Assembly (NCBI RefSeq): GCF_004803895.1
Contig: NZ_CP021978.1
Span: 5,456,001-5,520,000, forward strand
Reading direction: 5' to 3'
DNA from: Streptomyces hawaiiensis
GTDB lineage: Bacteria > Actinomycetota > Actinomycetes > Streptomycetales > Streptomycetaceae
DNA length: 64,000 nucleotides
Position 1 is the first letter of the stretch. Each line of letters begins with the position of its first letter. Both the position numbers and the translations under genes were made by a program. Shown here piece after piece: positions 17,470-25,344 of the stretch. The notes below the pieces were generated by a model. It made no database searches. It was not told the origin of the DNA and saw only the letters and a program-made list of their open reading frames with translations.

Positions 17470-17826
17470 ATGAAGCAGTCTGCTGCCAAGACCCTCGGTG
17501 TCGCCGCTCTCGGTGCCGCCTTCGCCGCCGCCGGTGCGGGTGCCGCCAACGCCGCCCCGGCCCTCCCGGACACCGCCCAGACGATGGAGACCGTCACCGC
17601 GGCGCTCCCGGCGGAGCAGCTCTCCCAGACGCTGCCGGCGGGCTCGGGTGAGGCGGTGGGCCAGGGACAGACCCTGGCCGGTACTGGTCTCGCCGCCGCC
17701 CAGCCGGTCGCCGGGCAGCTGCTCGCCCAGGGCCCGACCGGCCCGGCCGCCAAGCTGCTCGGCGGGCTCCCGGTGCAGGACCTGCCCACGCAGGGCCTGC
17801 CGGTGAACGGCGTGCCGGTCGCCTGA
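17470..17826 (+). CDS. Small secreted Ala/Gly/Pro-rich protein
   Basis: A 118-residue protein that starts with a clear Sec signal peptide (Lys-rich start, hydrophobic Ala/Gly core, ANA-A cleavage near residue 29). The mature part of about 90 residues is Pro/Leu/Gly/Gln-rich without cysteines and ends with repeats of a Leu-Pro-Val-x-x-Leu/Val-Pro type (GLPVQDLPTQGLPVNGVPVA). I do not recognise a domain. Secreted proteins of this kind are common in Streptomyces. It has its own ribosome site (GAGGA, 17456-17460). It differs from the similar-sized secreted protein at 24769. Confidence 0.75.
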   Translation: MKQSAAKTLGVAALGAAFAAAGAGAANAAPALPDTAQTMETVTAALPAEQLSQTLPAGSGEAVGQGQTLAGTGLAAAQPVAGQLLAQGPTGPAAKLLGGLPVQDLPTQGLPVNGVPVA

Positions 17827-17832
17827 CCCTCC

Positions 17833-17868
17833 CGCCGAGGCGGACACACACGCCGAGGCGGACACACA
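17833..17868 (+). repeat. 18-bp tandem duplication
   Basis: CGCCGAGGCGGACACACA occurs twice in direct succession (17833-17850, 17851-17868), and a third partial copy begins the terminator stem at 17869. It lies between a gene and its terminator. Confidence 0.85.
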
Positions 17869-17909
17869 CGCCGATGGGGCGCACCTGCACGGGGTGCGCC
17901 CCATCGGCG
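17869..17909. terminator. Strong bidirectional terminator
   Basis: A perfect 17-bp stem (17869-17885 with 17893-17909) and a seven-base loop between two convergent genes. Confidence 0.9.
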
Positions 17910-17925
17910 TTCTCACGCACGGGCG

Positions 17926-18138
17926 TTACCAGGCCGTCTGGGCCTTGCCGTGCGTCTTGTCCTCGGAGGGCAGCAGGATCCACAGCGCGATGTAGAGCAG
18001 GAACTGCGGGCCGGGCAGCAGGCACGAGATCAGGAAGATCACCCGCATCGTCGTCGCGGAGGTGCCGAAGCGTCGTGCGAGCGCGGCGCACACTCCGCCG
18101 ATCATGCGGCCGTGGGTGGGGCGGACGGGGCGGGACAT
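17926..18138 (-). CDS. PspC-domain membrane protein
   Basis: A 70-residue protein that is a single PspC domain: a basic N-terminus, the MIGGVCAALARRFG amphipathic segment at residues 12-25, and one or two hydrophobic segments (VIFLISCLLPGPQFLLYIAL region) ending in the typical Leu-Pro-Ser-Glu. PspC proteins sense or stabilise the membrane under envelope stress. The ATG at 18138 has a GGAG ribosome site; a much longer upstream frame is a shadow. It ends 17 bases from the strong terminator. Confidence 0.9.
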   Translation of the reverse strand: MSRPVRPTHGRMIGGVCAALARRFGTSATTMRVIFLISCLLPGPQFLLYIALWILLPSEDKTHGKAQTAW

Positions 18139-18200
18139 GTGCGACTCCTTCGTGAGGGTGTGTGAGGCCTCTCGTCCGAGTACCCCATCTGCACTCCACG

Positions 18201-18785
18201 CTACGGAGACGAAGGGGGCAAAGCGTCGCTCCACGGGGCGATCCCGACCCTGGGAATCGTCGGGGTCCGACCCTGAGCCGACTCCTCCGGGGGGAGGGGC
18301 GTACGGAGCAGGTGGGTGATGGTGCGCCGACGCAACCAGGAGCGGCCCGCCGGGACCAGCGCGAGATGCGCGAGGGCCACGCCCGCGGTGTTCAGGAACA
18401 GCGAGTCGACGTCGACGACCTGACCGGGCACGCCGGTCTGCAGCAGTTCGATGCACCACGACAGCAGGGCACCGGCCGCGACGGTGCGCAGCAGGGAGGC
18501 CAGCGGCGAGACGACCAGCCTGCCGCTCACCATCGGCAGCAGTACACCCAGCGGGGCGAGCAGCGCCAGCTTCTCGCCGATCCGGCGGGCCGCTTCGAGC
18601 CAGCCCAGGGCGAGATCGGCCCGGATGCCGGCGAACGGCCGCAGATTGGCGGGCATCACCCAGGGCACGTCCAGCGGCCGCAGCGTGAACCAGGCGACGA
18701 ACGCGAGGTGTACGACGAGGAGGACACCTCCTGTCACACGGATGCGGAACGCGGCGCTGCCGCCGATGGAGCCTTGACGCTGCAC
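18201..18785 (-). CDS. VanZ-family membrane protein
   Basis: A 194-residue membrane protein with about four hydrophobic segments and the VanZ pattern: a first helix leading to Leu-Arg-Pro (WFTLRPL), a KLALLAPLGVLLP helix, and the acidic WCIELLQ segment followed by VVDVDSLFLNTAG. VanZ proteins are linked to low-level teicoplanin resistance in enterococci, but the biochemical role is unknown. The C-terminal 45 residues are a hydrophilic tail. It is in the same direction as the PspC gene and the afsQ operon but separated from each. Confidence 0.88.
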   Translation of the reverse strand: MQRQGSIGGSAAFRIRVTGGVLLVVHLAFVAWFTLRPLDVPWVMPANLRPFAGIRADLALGWLEAARRIGEKLALLAPLGVLLPMVSGRLVVSPLASLLRTVAAGALLSWCIELLQTGVPGQVVDVDSLFLNTAGVALAHLALVPAGRSWLRRRTITHLLRTPLPPEESAQGRTPTIPRVGIAPWSDALPPSSP

Positions 18786-18870
18786 GCCCCCCTAGACGCC
18801 CCCTCCGGCCGGATCGGTTCCGGGACGGGGCCGGGTAGGCATGTGAGGCATGCGCCACAGCCCGGGCGGG

Positions 18871-19491
18871 TCACTCCCCGGCCACGTCCTTCGACGGCGG
18901 TTCCGTGCTGCCGGGCCGCGCCCGCACCTCGTCGGTGCACTCGTAGCGGCGCGGGGCCTCGGCGCCGGGCCCGCCCAGGACCACCGAGCCGTCGCCCTCG
19001 GCCGCCGCCGAGTCGGAGAAGGTGCAGACGACCTGTGCGAGGGCGTAGGAGGTGAGACCGGCCGGTGCCGTGCTCAGCCGCAGCGTGTCCTCCGGGTCGC
19101 CGGGACGCGGCCCGCCGACGATGATGCCGCCGCGGACGTCCGTGCTGTAGCCGGCTTCCTTCTCGGCGGTCGACGGCGGTGTGGCGAGCTGGTCCAGCAG
19201 GCCCTGCGCGACGAGCATGCGCCGCTCGGAGTCGGCCGCGCCGTCCGGGACCCGCACCGTCCGGTCGACGGTCACCAGCGAGGACCCGCACAGCAGGAAC
19301 ACCTGCACCGGCAGCCCCCGGGCGGCCTGCGTGGAGACGTCCGGCTCGCTGAGCGAGCACTGCACCCGCGAGGGCGCGGGCCCGAAGTTCGTCGGCACCT
19401 CCGTGGCCCGGATGCCGCAGCCGGCCAGCAGGACGGCGAACGCCGCAACGGCCAGCAGACGAGACACGGCCGCGAGACGTGCGGTCCTCAT
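18871..19491 (-). CDS. Lipoprotein of the afsQ operon
   Basis: A 206-residue lipoprotein: n-region MRTARL, hydrophobic core, then Leu-Leu-Ala-Gly-Cys with the lipidated Cys at residue 25. The mature part has a pattern like GerMN domains (a strand-rich segment, then LVAQGLLDQLATPPSTAEKE) and ends in a charged, probably disordered tail. Its ATG overlaps the afsQ2 stop (ATGA), so it is the third gene of the afsQ1-afsQ2 operon. Gene order matches the S. coelicolor afsQ locus. It may sit outside the membrane next to the sensor domain and tune signalling (inference). Confidence 0.88.
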   Translation of the reverse strand: MRTARLAAVSRLLAVAAFAVLLAGCGIRATEVPTNFGPAPSRVQCSLSEPDVSTQAARGLPVQVFLLCGSSLVTVDRTVRVPDGAADSERRMLVAQGLLDQLATPPSTAEKEAGYSTDVRGGIIVGGPRPGDPEDTLRLSTAPAGLTSYALAQVVCTFSDSAAAEGDGSVVLGGPGAEAPRRYECTDEVRARPGSTEPPSKDVAGE

Positions 19492-21092
19492 GCGTCCCCC
19501 TTCGAGTCCTCGCCCTGGGGCCGGTCGGTGTCGCCCCCGGGCTCCAGGTCGTCCTCGGCGGGCTCCTCCTCCGCGGGGGAGGAGCCGCGCGGGAGCCGCA
19601 GCGTGAACACCGCGCCCGAGTCGGGCGAGTTGGCCGCGGTGATCTCACCGCCGTGGATGTGGGCGTTCTCCAGCGCGATGGACAGCCCCAGACCGCTGCC
19701 CTCGGAACGCGGCCGGGAGGCGCTGGCCTTGTAGAAGCGGTCGAAGACGTGCGGCAGGACGTCCTCCGGAATGCCGGGCCCGTGGTCCCGCACCGCGATG
19801 ACGATCGAGTCGTCCGCCTCCCGCACGGACACCCGCACCGGGGAGCCGCCGTGCTTGAGCGCGTTGCCGATGAGGTTGGCCAGGATGACGTCCAGGCGAC
19901 GCGGATCCAGGCGGGCGTGCAGGCCGCGCTCGGCGTCCAGCTCGACCGCGTCCAGCCAGGCGCGGGCGTCGATGCAGGCGGTGATCTGGTCGGCGAGGTC
20001 GACGTCGTCCAGGACGAGCCGGGCGGTGCCCGCGTCGAAGCGGGTGACCTCCATCAGGTTCTCGACCAGGTCGTTCAGCCGCCGCGTCTCGCTGACCACC
20101 AGCCGCACGGCGGGCTCGATCATCGGGTCCATGCTGCCGGTCTCCGCCTCCAGCTCCTCCTCGAGCACCTCCGTCACGGCGGTGATCGCGGTGAGCGGCG
20201 TACGCAGCTCATGGCTCATGTCCGCCACGAACCGCCGGGACGCCTCGTCGCGGGCGGCCATGTCGGCGACCCGCTTCTCCAGCGCCTCGGCCGCGTTGTT
20301 GAACGTCCGTGACAGATCGGCGAGTTCATCGGTCCCGGACACCCGCAGCCGGGTGTCGAGCTTGCCCTCGCCGAGCCGCCGCGCGGCCGCCCCGAGCCGC
20401 TGCACCGGCTTCAGCACGGTCGTCGCCGCGGCCTGCGCGAGCAGCGCCGAGCCGATCAGCGCGAGCCCCGTGGCGATGCCCAGCGACCAGGCCAGCGAGT
20501 TGAGGTCCTTGGCCTCCGGCTCCAGCGACTTGAGCATGTAACCGGTCGGGCCGCCGCCGATCACGCGCGTACCGGCCACCAGATACGGCGTGTCGTGGTC
20601 GACTATCCGCTGCCAGTACAGGTGGTGCGGGTGCTTGTCGGCCCCGTCCGGCTTCTGCGTCTTGTTGACCGCCGTGCGCAGCGAGACCGGCACGTCGCGC
20701 AGCGAGAAGCCGTTCAGCCCGCCGGAGCTGCCGTAGACGGTCCTGCCCTCGGTGTCGCGGCCGACCAGCAGCACGCTGAAGCGCTGGTCGCTGCCCGCCA
20801 TCTGGCCCGCTGTGTGCTGCAGCTCGTCCTGCGTGGGACGTGCGGGCAGAGCGCCCGCCCGGTTCTGCATCTCCTGCTCGAAGTCGCGCAGCACGGCGTC
20901 CTGGGTACGGGTGAGCACGGCCTCGCGGTTGAGCCAGTACGCGATCGCGGACGCGGACACGGCGGCCGTCAGGGCCACCAGGCCGAAGACGACGACCAGT
21001 CGCAGCCGCAGGCTGGTGAAGCGCAGCCGCGACAGAACTCCCTTGCGCGCCCCGGTCCAGCCGCGGGCCCCCCCTTGGTGCGCCTGGGTCAC
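19488..21092 (-). CDS. afsQ2: Sensor histidine kinase AfsQ2
   Basis: A 534-residue membrane histidine kinase, partner of AfsQ1; this pair affects antibiotic production and development in S. coelicolor. TM1 is at about residues 32-53, an extracytoplasmic sensor region spans about 55-200, TM2 about 203-222, and a HAMP domain follows. The H-box is FVADMSHELRTPL with phospho-acceptor His294. The ATPase part has N-box NLIGNALKHG, G1 DHGPGIPE and G2 GSGLGLSIA. The GTG start at 21092 overlaps the afsQ1 stop (GTGA), which decides the start. A longer frame back to 21233 is only antisense to other sense. The C-terminal 25 residues are acidic. Confidence 0.93.
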   Translation of the reverse strand: MTQAHQGGARGWTGARKGVLSRLRFTSLRLRLVVVFGLVALTAAVSASAIAYWLNREAVLTRTQDAVLRDFEQEMQNRAGALPARPTQDELQHTAGQMAGSDQRFSVLLVGRDTEGRTVYGSSGGLNGFSLRDVPVSLRTAVNKTQKPDGADKHPHHLYWQRIVDHDTPYLVAGTRVIGGGPTGYMLKSLEPEAKDLNSLAWSLGIATGLALIGSALLAQAAATTVLKPVQRLGAAARRLGEGKLDTRLRVSGTDELADLSRTFNNAAEALEKRVADMAARDEASRRFVADMSHELRTPLTAITAVTEVLEEELEAETGSMDPMIEPAVRLVVSETRRLNDLVENLMEVTRFDAGTARLVLDDVDLADQITACIDARAWLDAVELDAERGLHARLDPRRLDVILANLIGNALKHGGSPVRVSVREADDSIVIAVRDHGPGIPEDVLPHVFDRFYKASASRPRSEGSGLGLSIALENAHIHGGEITAANSPDSGAVFTLRLPRGSSPAEEEPAEDDLEPGGDTDRPQGEDSKGDA

Positions 21093-21766
21093 TGAGGCGC
21101 GTCCAGCCGGTAACCGACACCCCGCACGGTACGGATCAGCGTCGGGGACGACGGCACGTCCTCGACCTTGGCGCGCAGCCGCTGGACACACGCGTCCACG
21201 AGCCGCGAGTCGCCCAGGTAGTCGTGCTCCCACACCAGCCGCAGCAGTTGCTGCCGGGACAGCGCCTGGCCCGGCCGCCGGCTCAGCTCCAGCAGCAGCC
21301 GCAGCTCGGTCGGCGTGAGCTGGAGGTCCTCACCGTTCTTCGTCACGGTCATCGCCGAGCGGTCGATGACGAGGCTGCCGAAGCTCGCCGCGTCGTTCGA
21401 CTCCCGCTCGCCGCGCCGCAGCACGGCCCGGATCCGGGCGTCGAGCACCCGCCCCTGCACCGGTTTGACGACATAGTCGTCGGCGCCGGACTCCAGCCCG
21501 ACCACCACGTCGATGTCGTCGCTGCGCGCGGTCAGCAGGATGATCGGCAACTGGTCCGTGCGCCGGATGCGCCGGCACACCTCGAACCCGTCGATGCCGG
21601 GCAGCATCACGTCCAGCACGATCAGATCCGGCCGCTGCTCGCGCAAGAGCTTCAGACCGTCCTCACCGGTGGCAGCGGTCGCCACGCGGTGACCCTGGCG
21701 CGTCAGTGAGAGCTCCAGGGCCGTCCGGATGGCGTCGTCGTCCTCGATCAGCAACAGGGAAGGCAC
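21089..21766 (-). CDS. afsQ1: Response regulator AfsQ1
   Basis: A 225-residue OmpR/PhoB-type response regulator. The receiver domain has the acidic pocket IEDDD (residues 7-11), the phospho-acceptor Asp52 in IVLDVMLPG and Lys in VVKPV. A winged-helix DNA-binding domain follows (LTPTELRLLLELSRRPG to TVRGVGYRLD). GTG 21766 gives the length known for S. coelicolor AfsQ1; ATG 21784 would add six residues. It heads the operon afsQ1-afsQ2-lipoprotein. The divergent gene is sigQ, and a perfect AfsQ1-type box lies between them at 21879-21894. Confidence 0.94.
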   Translation of the reverse strand: MPSLLLIEDDDAIRTALELSLTRQGHRVATAATGEDGLKLLREQRPDLIVLDVMLPGIDGFEVCRRIRRTDQLPIILLTARSDDIDVVVGLESGADDYVVKPVQGRVLDARIRAVLRRGERESNDAASFGSLVIDRSAMTVTKNGEDLQLTPTELRLLLELSRRPGQALSRQQLLRLVWEHDYLGDSRLVDACVQRLRAKVEDVPSSPTLIRTVRGVGYRLDAPQ

Positions 21767-21878
21767 GCGCTCATTCTGGCCCATGGAGGGCTCGGGGTTC
21801 GACCGGTGGGGCCCACTCGGTGCGGCCGGTACCGCCGACGCGTGTGTACGACCTGTGATCGACCTGTGGCCGACCCCT

Positions 21879-21894
21879 GTGACAGGTCTGTGAC
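21879..21894. promoter_or_regulatory. AfsQ1-type binding site
   Basis: GTGAC-AGGTCT-GTGAC fits the known AfsQ1 direct-repeat consensus GTNAC-N6-GTNAC. It is 113 bases from the afsQ1 start and 109 bases from the sigQ start. Confidence 0.8.
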
Positions 21895-22003
21895 AGTCGG
21901 CGGACACGGCCATGAAAGTGCGGCGGCAAGCTTCTCGGCACAGGCAAGGAAGCCCGCCCCATCGGCGGGCCGCACACCGGAAGTCCACGACGGGGGGCGC
22001 GAG

Positions 22004-22777
22004 ATGAACACGCTGCACGGCATCAGCACCAGCGCAGTTGTCACGCGTCTGCACGACGTGCACCGGGGTTCCGAGAAGTCCGGTGCCGTGAGCGGGCGGG
22101 GGTGCGCTCGCGGCACCGGGCGTCAGCACACCGCCTACATGACGGTGGTTGACGCACCCACGGGGGAGATCAACAAGGGGTCCGCGGCCGCAGCCGCCGC
22201 GGGCACCGCCGGGGGAGCAGCGTACGGGGAGGGCTCGGGGGAGCGCCGTTCGCTGACGGAGGCGGAGTTCACCGCCTACGTCCAGGAGCGCCGCGCCTCC
22301 CTGTACGCAACCGCCTACCACCTGACCGGTGACCGCTTCGAGGCCGAGGACCTGCTGCAGAGCGCGTTGTTCTCGACCTACCGGGCGTGGGAGCGGATCA
22401 GTGACAAGGCGGCGGTCGGCGGATACCTCCGCCGCACCATGACCAACCTGCACATCAGCGCCTGGCGGCGCCGCAAGCTCAACGAGTACCCGACCGAGGA
22501 ACTGCCGGAGACGGCCGGCGACACGGACGCGATGCGCGGCACCGAGCTGCGCGCGGTCCTGTGGCAGGCCCTGGCCCGGCTGCCCGAACTCCAGCGCACC
22601 ATGCTGGTCCTGCGCTACTACGAGGGCCGCACGGACCCGGAGATCGCGGAGATCCTCGACATCAGTGTCGGCACGGTGAAGTCCAGCATCTGGCGGTCGC
22701 TCCGCCGGCTGCGCGAGGACGAGGTCCTCAGCTTCGGCCGTGACGAGGAGGACGCCTTCGGCGAGCTCGTCGCCTGA
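22004..22777 (+). CDS. sigQ: ECF sigma factor SigQ
   Basis: A 257-residue ECF sigma factor of the Streptomyces SigE-like group, divergent from afsQ1 as in S. coelicolor, where SigQ acts against the AfsQ1/Q2 output. A poorly structured N-terminal 85 residues (Gly/Ala-rich) precede region 2 (YVQERRASLYATAYHLTGD, then FEAEDLLQSALFSTYRAW) and region 4 (LPELQRTMLVLRYYEG, then DPEIAEILDISVGTVKSSI). No anti-sigma gene is adjacent. ATG 22004 follows a GGGGGG run; an open frame back to 21806 crosses the AfsQ1 box and was rejected as start. ATG 22139 is an alternative internal start. Confidence 0.9.
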   Translation: MNTLHGISTSAVVTRLHDVHRGSEKSGAVSGRGCARGTGRQHTAYMTVVDAPTGEINKGSAAAAAAGTAGGAAYGEGSGERRSLTEAEFTAYVQERRASLYATAYHLTGDRFEAEDLLQSALFSTYRAWERISDKAAVGGYLRRTMTNLHISAWRRRKLNEYPTEELPETAGDTDAMRGTELRAVLWQALARLPELQRTMLVLRYYEGRTDPEIAEILDISVGTVKSSIWRSLRRLREDEVLSFGRDEEDAFGELVA

Positions 22778-22783
22778 AGGCCC

Positions 22784-22912
22784 GGGGGGGGAGCACCACA
22801 AGGGGGCCCACGGGGGAACTGGGGAGACGCTGGGGGGCGTCTCCACAGGAGGGTGGGGACTCGGGGGAGAACAACGGGGGAGTACAGGAGCGGGGCTGGA
22901 GGGCCGGGGGGT
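22784..22912 (+). other. G-run-rich stretch after sigQ
   Basis: About ten runs of four to eight Gs on the + strand within 130 bases, spaced closely enough to form G-quadruplexes in the sigQ 3' untranslated RNA. No gene is supported here. Confidence 0.6.
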
Positions 22913-22934
22913 CCGTCCAGTCCCGCTTTTCTTT
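22890..22934 (+). terminator. Intrinsic terminator of sigQ
   Basis: GCGGGGCTGGAGGG (22890-22903) pairs with CCGTCCAGTCCCGC (22913-22926; mostly paired), followed by TTTTCTTT. A T-tail of this kind is rare in the window. Confidence 0.8.
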
Positions 22935-22946
22935 GTGCCCTGACCG

Positions 22947-22952
22947 GCTAGG
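22947..22952. repeat. IS target-site duplication, left
   Basis: GCTAGG directly flanks the left end of the IS element; the same six bases follow the right end at 24007-24012. The duplicated bases include the stop codon of the kinase gene. Confidence 0.85.
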
Positions 22953-23901
22953 TGTATTGACCCACAGGGTTGTTGACGCGGCTGATCGGGGGTTGGCCTC
23001 CGAGTGCGGTGTGGCAGCGATGGTAGTTGTAGGTGTGCAGGAAGGTGTCGAGGGCTGCGGTCCGCTCGTCGTTGCTGGTGTAGGGCTGTAGGTAGGCCCA
23101 CTCGTCGAGCAAGGTGCGGTTGAAGCGTTCGACCTTGCCGTTCGTCTGGGGTCGGTAGGCGCGGGTCAGCTTTCCTGTGGCGCCGATCTCAGCGAGGGCC
23201 TGCTTCCAGGCCAGTCCCTTGCGGTAGGCCCAGGCGTTGTCGGTGAGGACCCGCTCGACTGCGGTGATGCCGTGCGCGTGGAAGAACGCGGCCGCGCGGG
23301 TGAGGAAGCCCGCGCAGGTCGCGACCTTCTCGTCCGCCTGGATCTCGCTGTAGGCGAGGCGGGAGTGGTCGTCGACGGCGGAATGGACGTAGTCGAAGCC
23401 CATCCCGCGGATGGGGCGGCCGGCGTCGCGGCCGCGGACTTTGTGGCCACCGCCGTCGGGTATCCGGCCGAGTTTCTTCACGTCGACGTGGATCAGCTCG
23501 CCCGGGCGGTCGCGTTCGTAGCGGCGGATCACGGTGCCGGTGGGCCGGTCGAGCCAGGCCAGCCGGTTGAGGCCATGGCGGGTCAGGATGCGATGCACGG
23601 TCGAGGCGGGCAGGCCCAGGACCGGGCCGATCCGGGCCGGCCCGAGCTTGCGGGCCCGCCGCAGCTCGCAGACTTCCCGCTCGGTGGCGGCGGGGGTGCG
23701 TTGCGGGGTCGTGAGCGGTCGGCTGGAACGGTCTGCCAGACCTGCCGAGCCTTCGGCCCGCCACCTGCGCACCCACTTGTGGGCAGTAGCCCGTGAAACA
23801 CCGAGCTCGGCGGCGACATGCGCCACCGGCCGCCCGGAATGGACCCGCTCGACCAGCAGCCGCCTGCCATGAACGGTCAGCCGGGCATTACGGTGGGACA
23901 C
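22948..23901 (-). CDS. IS481-family transposase
   Basis: A 317-residue DDE transposase that appears intact. The N-terminal helix-turn-helix region spans about residues 15-60 (SRATAHKWVRRW), and a second HTH is likely near 85-110. The rve/DDE catalytic core has Asp140 (IHVD), Asp221 (VLTDN) and Glu258 (GKVERF) with the usual YRPQTNGKVERFN context. The last codons run through the terminal inverted repeat, and the stop codon TAG (22950-22948) lies outside the element, in the duplicated target bases. The start ATG at 23901 lies 105 bases inside the element. Confidence 0.93.
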   Translation of the reverse strand: MSHRNARLTVHGRRLLVERVHSGRPVAHVAAELGVSRATAHKWVRRWRAEGSAGLADRSSRPLTTPQRTPAATEREVCELRRARKLGPARIGPVLGLPASTVHRILTRHGLNRLAWLDRPTGTVIRRYERDRPGELIHVDVKKLGRIPDGGGHKVRGRDAGRPIRGMGFDYVHSAVDDHSRLAYSEIQADEKVATCAGFLTRAAAFFHAHGITAVERVLTDNAWAYRKGLAWKQALAEIGATGKLTRAYRPQTNGKVERFNRTLLDEWAYLQPYTSNDERTAALDTFLHTYNYHRCHTALGGQPPISRVNNPVGQYT

Positions 23902-24006
23902 GAAGACCTCCTGTGCGGTGCAGTCCTAGACAGCTCCACCACACCGGAGGTCTTCGCCTTTGATCAACTCGAGCACCAGGTGTCAACAACGCTCGTGCTC
24001 AATACA
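22953..24006 (-). mobile_element. IS481-family insertion sequence, complete
   Basis: A 1054-bp element with one transposase gene. The ends are inverted repeats starting TGTATTGA and ending GTTGTTGAC (22953-22977 and the complement of 23982-24006; 20 of 25 bases match). A 6-bp direct duplication GCTAGG flanks it, so the insertion is recent enough to be unaltered. It lies between the sigQ terminator and the kinase gene and interrupts neither reading frame. Confidence 0.92.
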
Positions 24007-24012
24007 GCTAGG
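24007..24012. repeat. IS target-site duplication, right
   Basis: GCTAGG, identical to 22947-22952. On the minus strand it contains the TAG stop of the kinase gene. Confidence 0.85.
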
Positions 24013-24667
24013 CCGCCGTACGGAGGCTCGCGCACCGGCCGGCCGCCGCGGCCGCGAGCCGGCCCATCGCCTCGTCGCGGTCGCAGGCGTACGCGCCCAG
24101 TGCCGTCTGGCGGGCCACGATCGTGCGCTCCTGCCGCATCAGGCGCCAGCCGCGGCGCAGCAGGAACGGCACCGACTTGCGGCCCTCCTTCAGGTCCCGC
24201 AGGAAGCGGCGGCGGAAGGTCTTCACCGGGCCGCGGCTCAGGCACAGCGCGTCGGCGAGGACGCCGAGTTCGCGGCAGCGCGTGACGATCTCCGCGGCGA
24301 AGATGCCCTCCGCGATGAACAGCGGGGTCCGTCCGATGTCGACCGTCTCGCCGCCGGTGCGGGCGCTGAGCGAGAGGTCGTAGACGGGTACCTCTGTGCG
24401 GCCCGTGCGGCACAGCCGGACGATCGCGGCGACGGCCGTGTCCGCGTCCCAGGAGTCCGGATGGTCCCAGTCGATGTCGGAGCTCTCCGCCACCAGGGGC
24501 AGAGTCGGGTCGTCGCCCTCCTTGTAGAAGTCGTCGAGTCGCAGCACCGGGAGGCCGGAGCGGGCCGCGAGGAGGGACTTGCCGGAGCCGGAAGGGCCGC
24601 AGAGCAGCACGACTCGCGTCGGTATGGGCAGAGGGGAACTCACGGGACACCAGTGTGAGGCATCCAT
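24008..24667 (-). CDS. Uridine kinase-like P-loop protein
   Basis: A 219-residue nucleoside-kinase-like protein of the uridine kinase/PRK group. Walker A GPSGSGKS is at residues 24-31, and the LDDFYKEGDD motif follows (Asp as catalytic base, as in uridine kinases), with DWDHPDSWD, VPVYDLSLSARTG and IAEGIFAAEI as later family blocks. It would phosphorylate uridine/cytidine or a related nucleoside, which fits the nucleoside theme, though no operator palindrome is present. The IS element sits exactly at its stop codon without altering the protein. Start is uncertain: ATG 24667, GTG 24643 or an upstream ATG 24712. Confidence 0.82.
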   Translation of the reverse strand: MDASHWCPVSSPLPIPTRVVLLCGPSGSGKSLLAARSGLPVLRLDDFYKEGDDPTLPLVAESSDIDWDHPDSWDADTAVAAIVRLCRTGRTEVPVYDLSLSARTGGETVDIGRTPLFIAEGIFAAEIVTRCRELGVLADALCLSRGPVKTFRRRFLRDLKEGRKSVPFLLRRGWRLMRQERTIVARQTALGAYACDRDEAMGRLAAAAAGRCASLRTAA

Positions 24668-24768
24668 CGGGGGCCGTACGACCCCGCGGGTCGCCTTTGA
24701 TGCGCGCGTCACATCTCAACTACCCTTCGTGTCGTTCTGATTACTCACAGCGTCAAGAGGTGGCAGTG

Positions 24769-25164
24769 ATGACCCGACACGACTCATCCAAGAAGCCGAC
24801 CGCCCAGCGTGCCCTGGCCGTCCTCGCGACCGCGGGCATGGCGCTGGGAGCGGGTGCGGCCACGGCCGCGGCGGGCACCGGTTCGGTCCTGGACATGGTC
24901 CACACCTCCATGGGGAAGACCGACCCCCGGGCGGGCCTGCAGGCCGCGAGCGACACCCTCGCCTACGCCACCGGCACGGCCACGGGCCTCAAGCCCAACC
25001 CCCTCGCCGGCACGGGAGTCGACCCGCTCGACAACAGCGTCGGCACCGAGGTCGCCGACTTCAAGCCGGTGACGTCCCGGGAGGTGACGGGGCCGGTGGC
25101 CCAGGCACCGTCGATCGGGGGCATCCCGGTGGTGGAGAGCGTGACCGAGCCGCTCTCGCGGTAA
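24769..25164 (+). CDS. Small secreted protein of unknown function
   Basis: A 131-residue protein with a Sec signal peptide (basic start MTRHDSSKK, hydrophobic core LAVLATAGMALGAGAA, Ala-rich cleavage region near residue 35). The mature part of about 95 residues has no cysteine and no domain I recognise. It is Thr/Val/Pro-rich and ends in VESVTEPLSR. The start ATG follows AGAGGTGG; the GTG directly before it is an alternative. It stands alone between divergent and convergent neighbours. Confidence 0.75.
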   Translation: MTRHDSSKKPTAQRALAVLATAGMALGAGAATAAAGTGSVLDMVHTSMGKTDPRAGLQAASDTLAYATGTATGLKPNPLAGTGVDPLDNSVGTEVADFKPVTSREVTGPVAQAPSIGGIPVVESVTEPLSR

Positions 25165-25284
25165 GTCACCGCGCCCGGAGTGGGACCTCCCGCAATCGCG
25201 ACGACACCGAGCCGGTCCGTCACGGTGACCGTGAGCCGGCTCGACGGCATCGGACAGCGGCTCGGCATCTGAGGCTGGCGCGGA

Positions 25285-25324
25285 GAAGCCCCGGGTCTCC
25301 TGGACGGGGGAGGACCGGGGCTTC
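25285..25324. terminator. Bidirectional hairpin
   Basis: GAAGCCCCGG (25285-25294) pairs with CCGGGGCTTC (25315-25324); inner bases can pair further. It lies between convergent genes. Confidence 0.75.
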
Positions 25325-25344
25325 CGTACCGAGGGGGTGCGGGG

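Noticed and set aside
21806..22003. N-terminal extension of SigQ back to 21806
   Set aside because: The extension crosses the AfsQ1 box and promoter region and has no conserved domain pattern.
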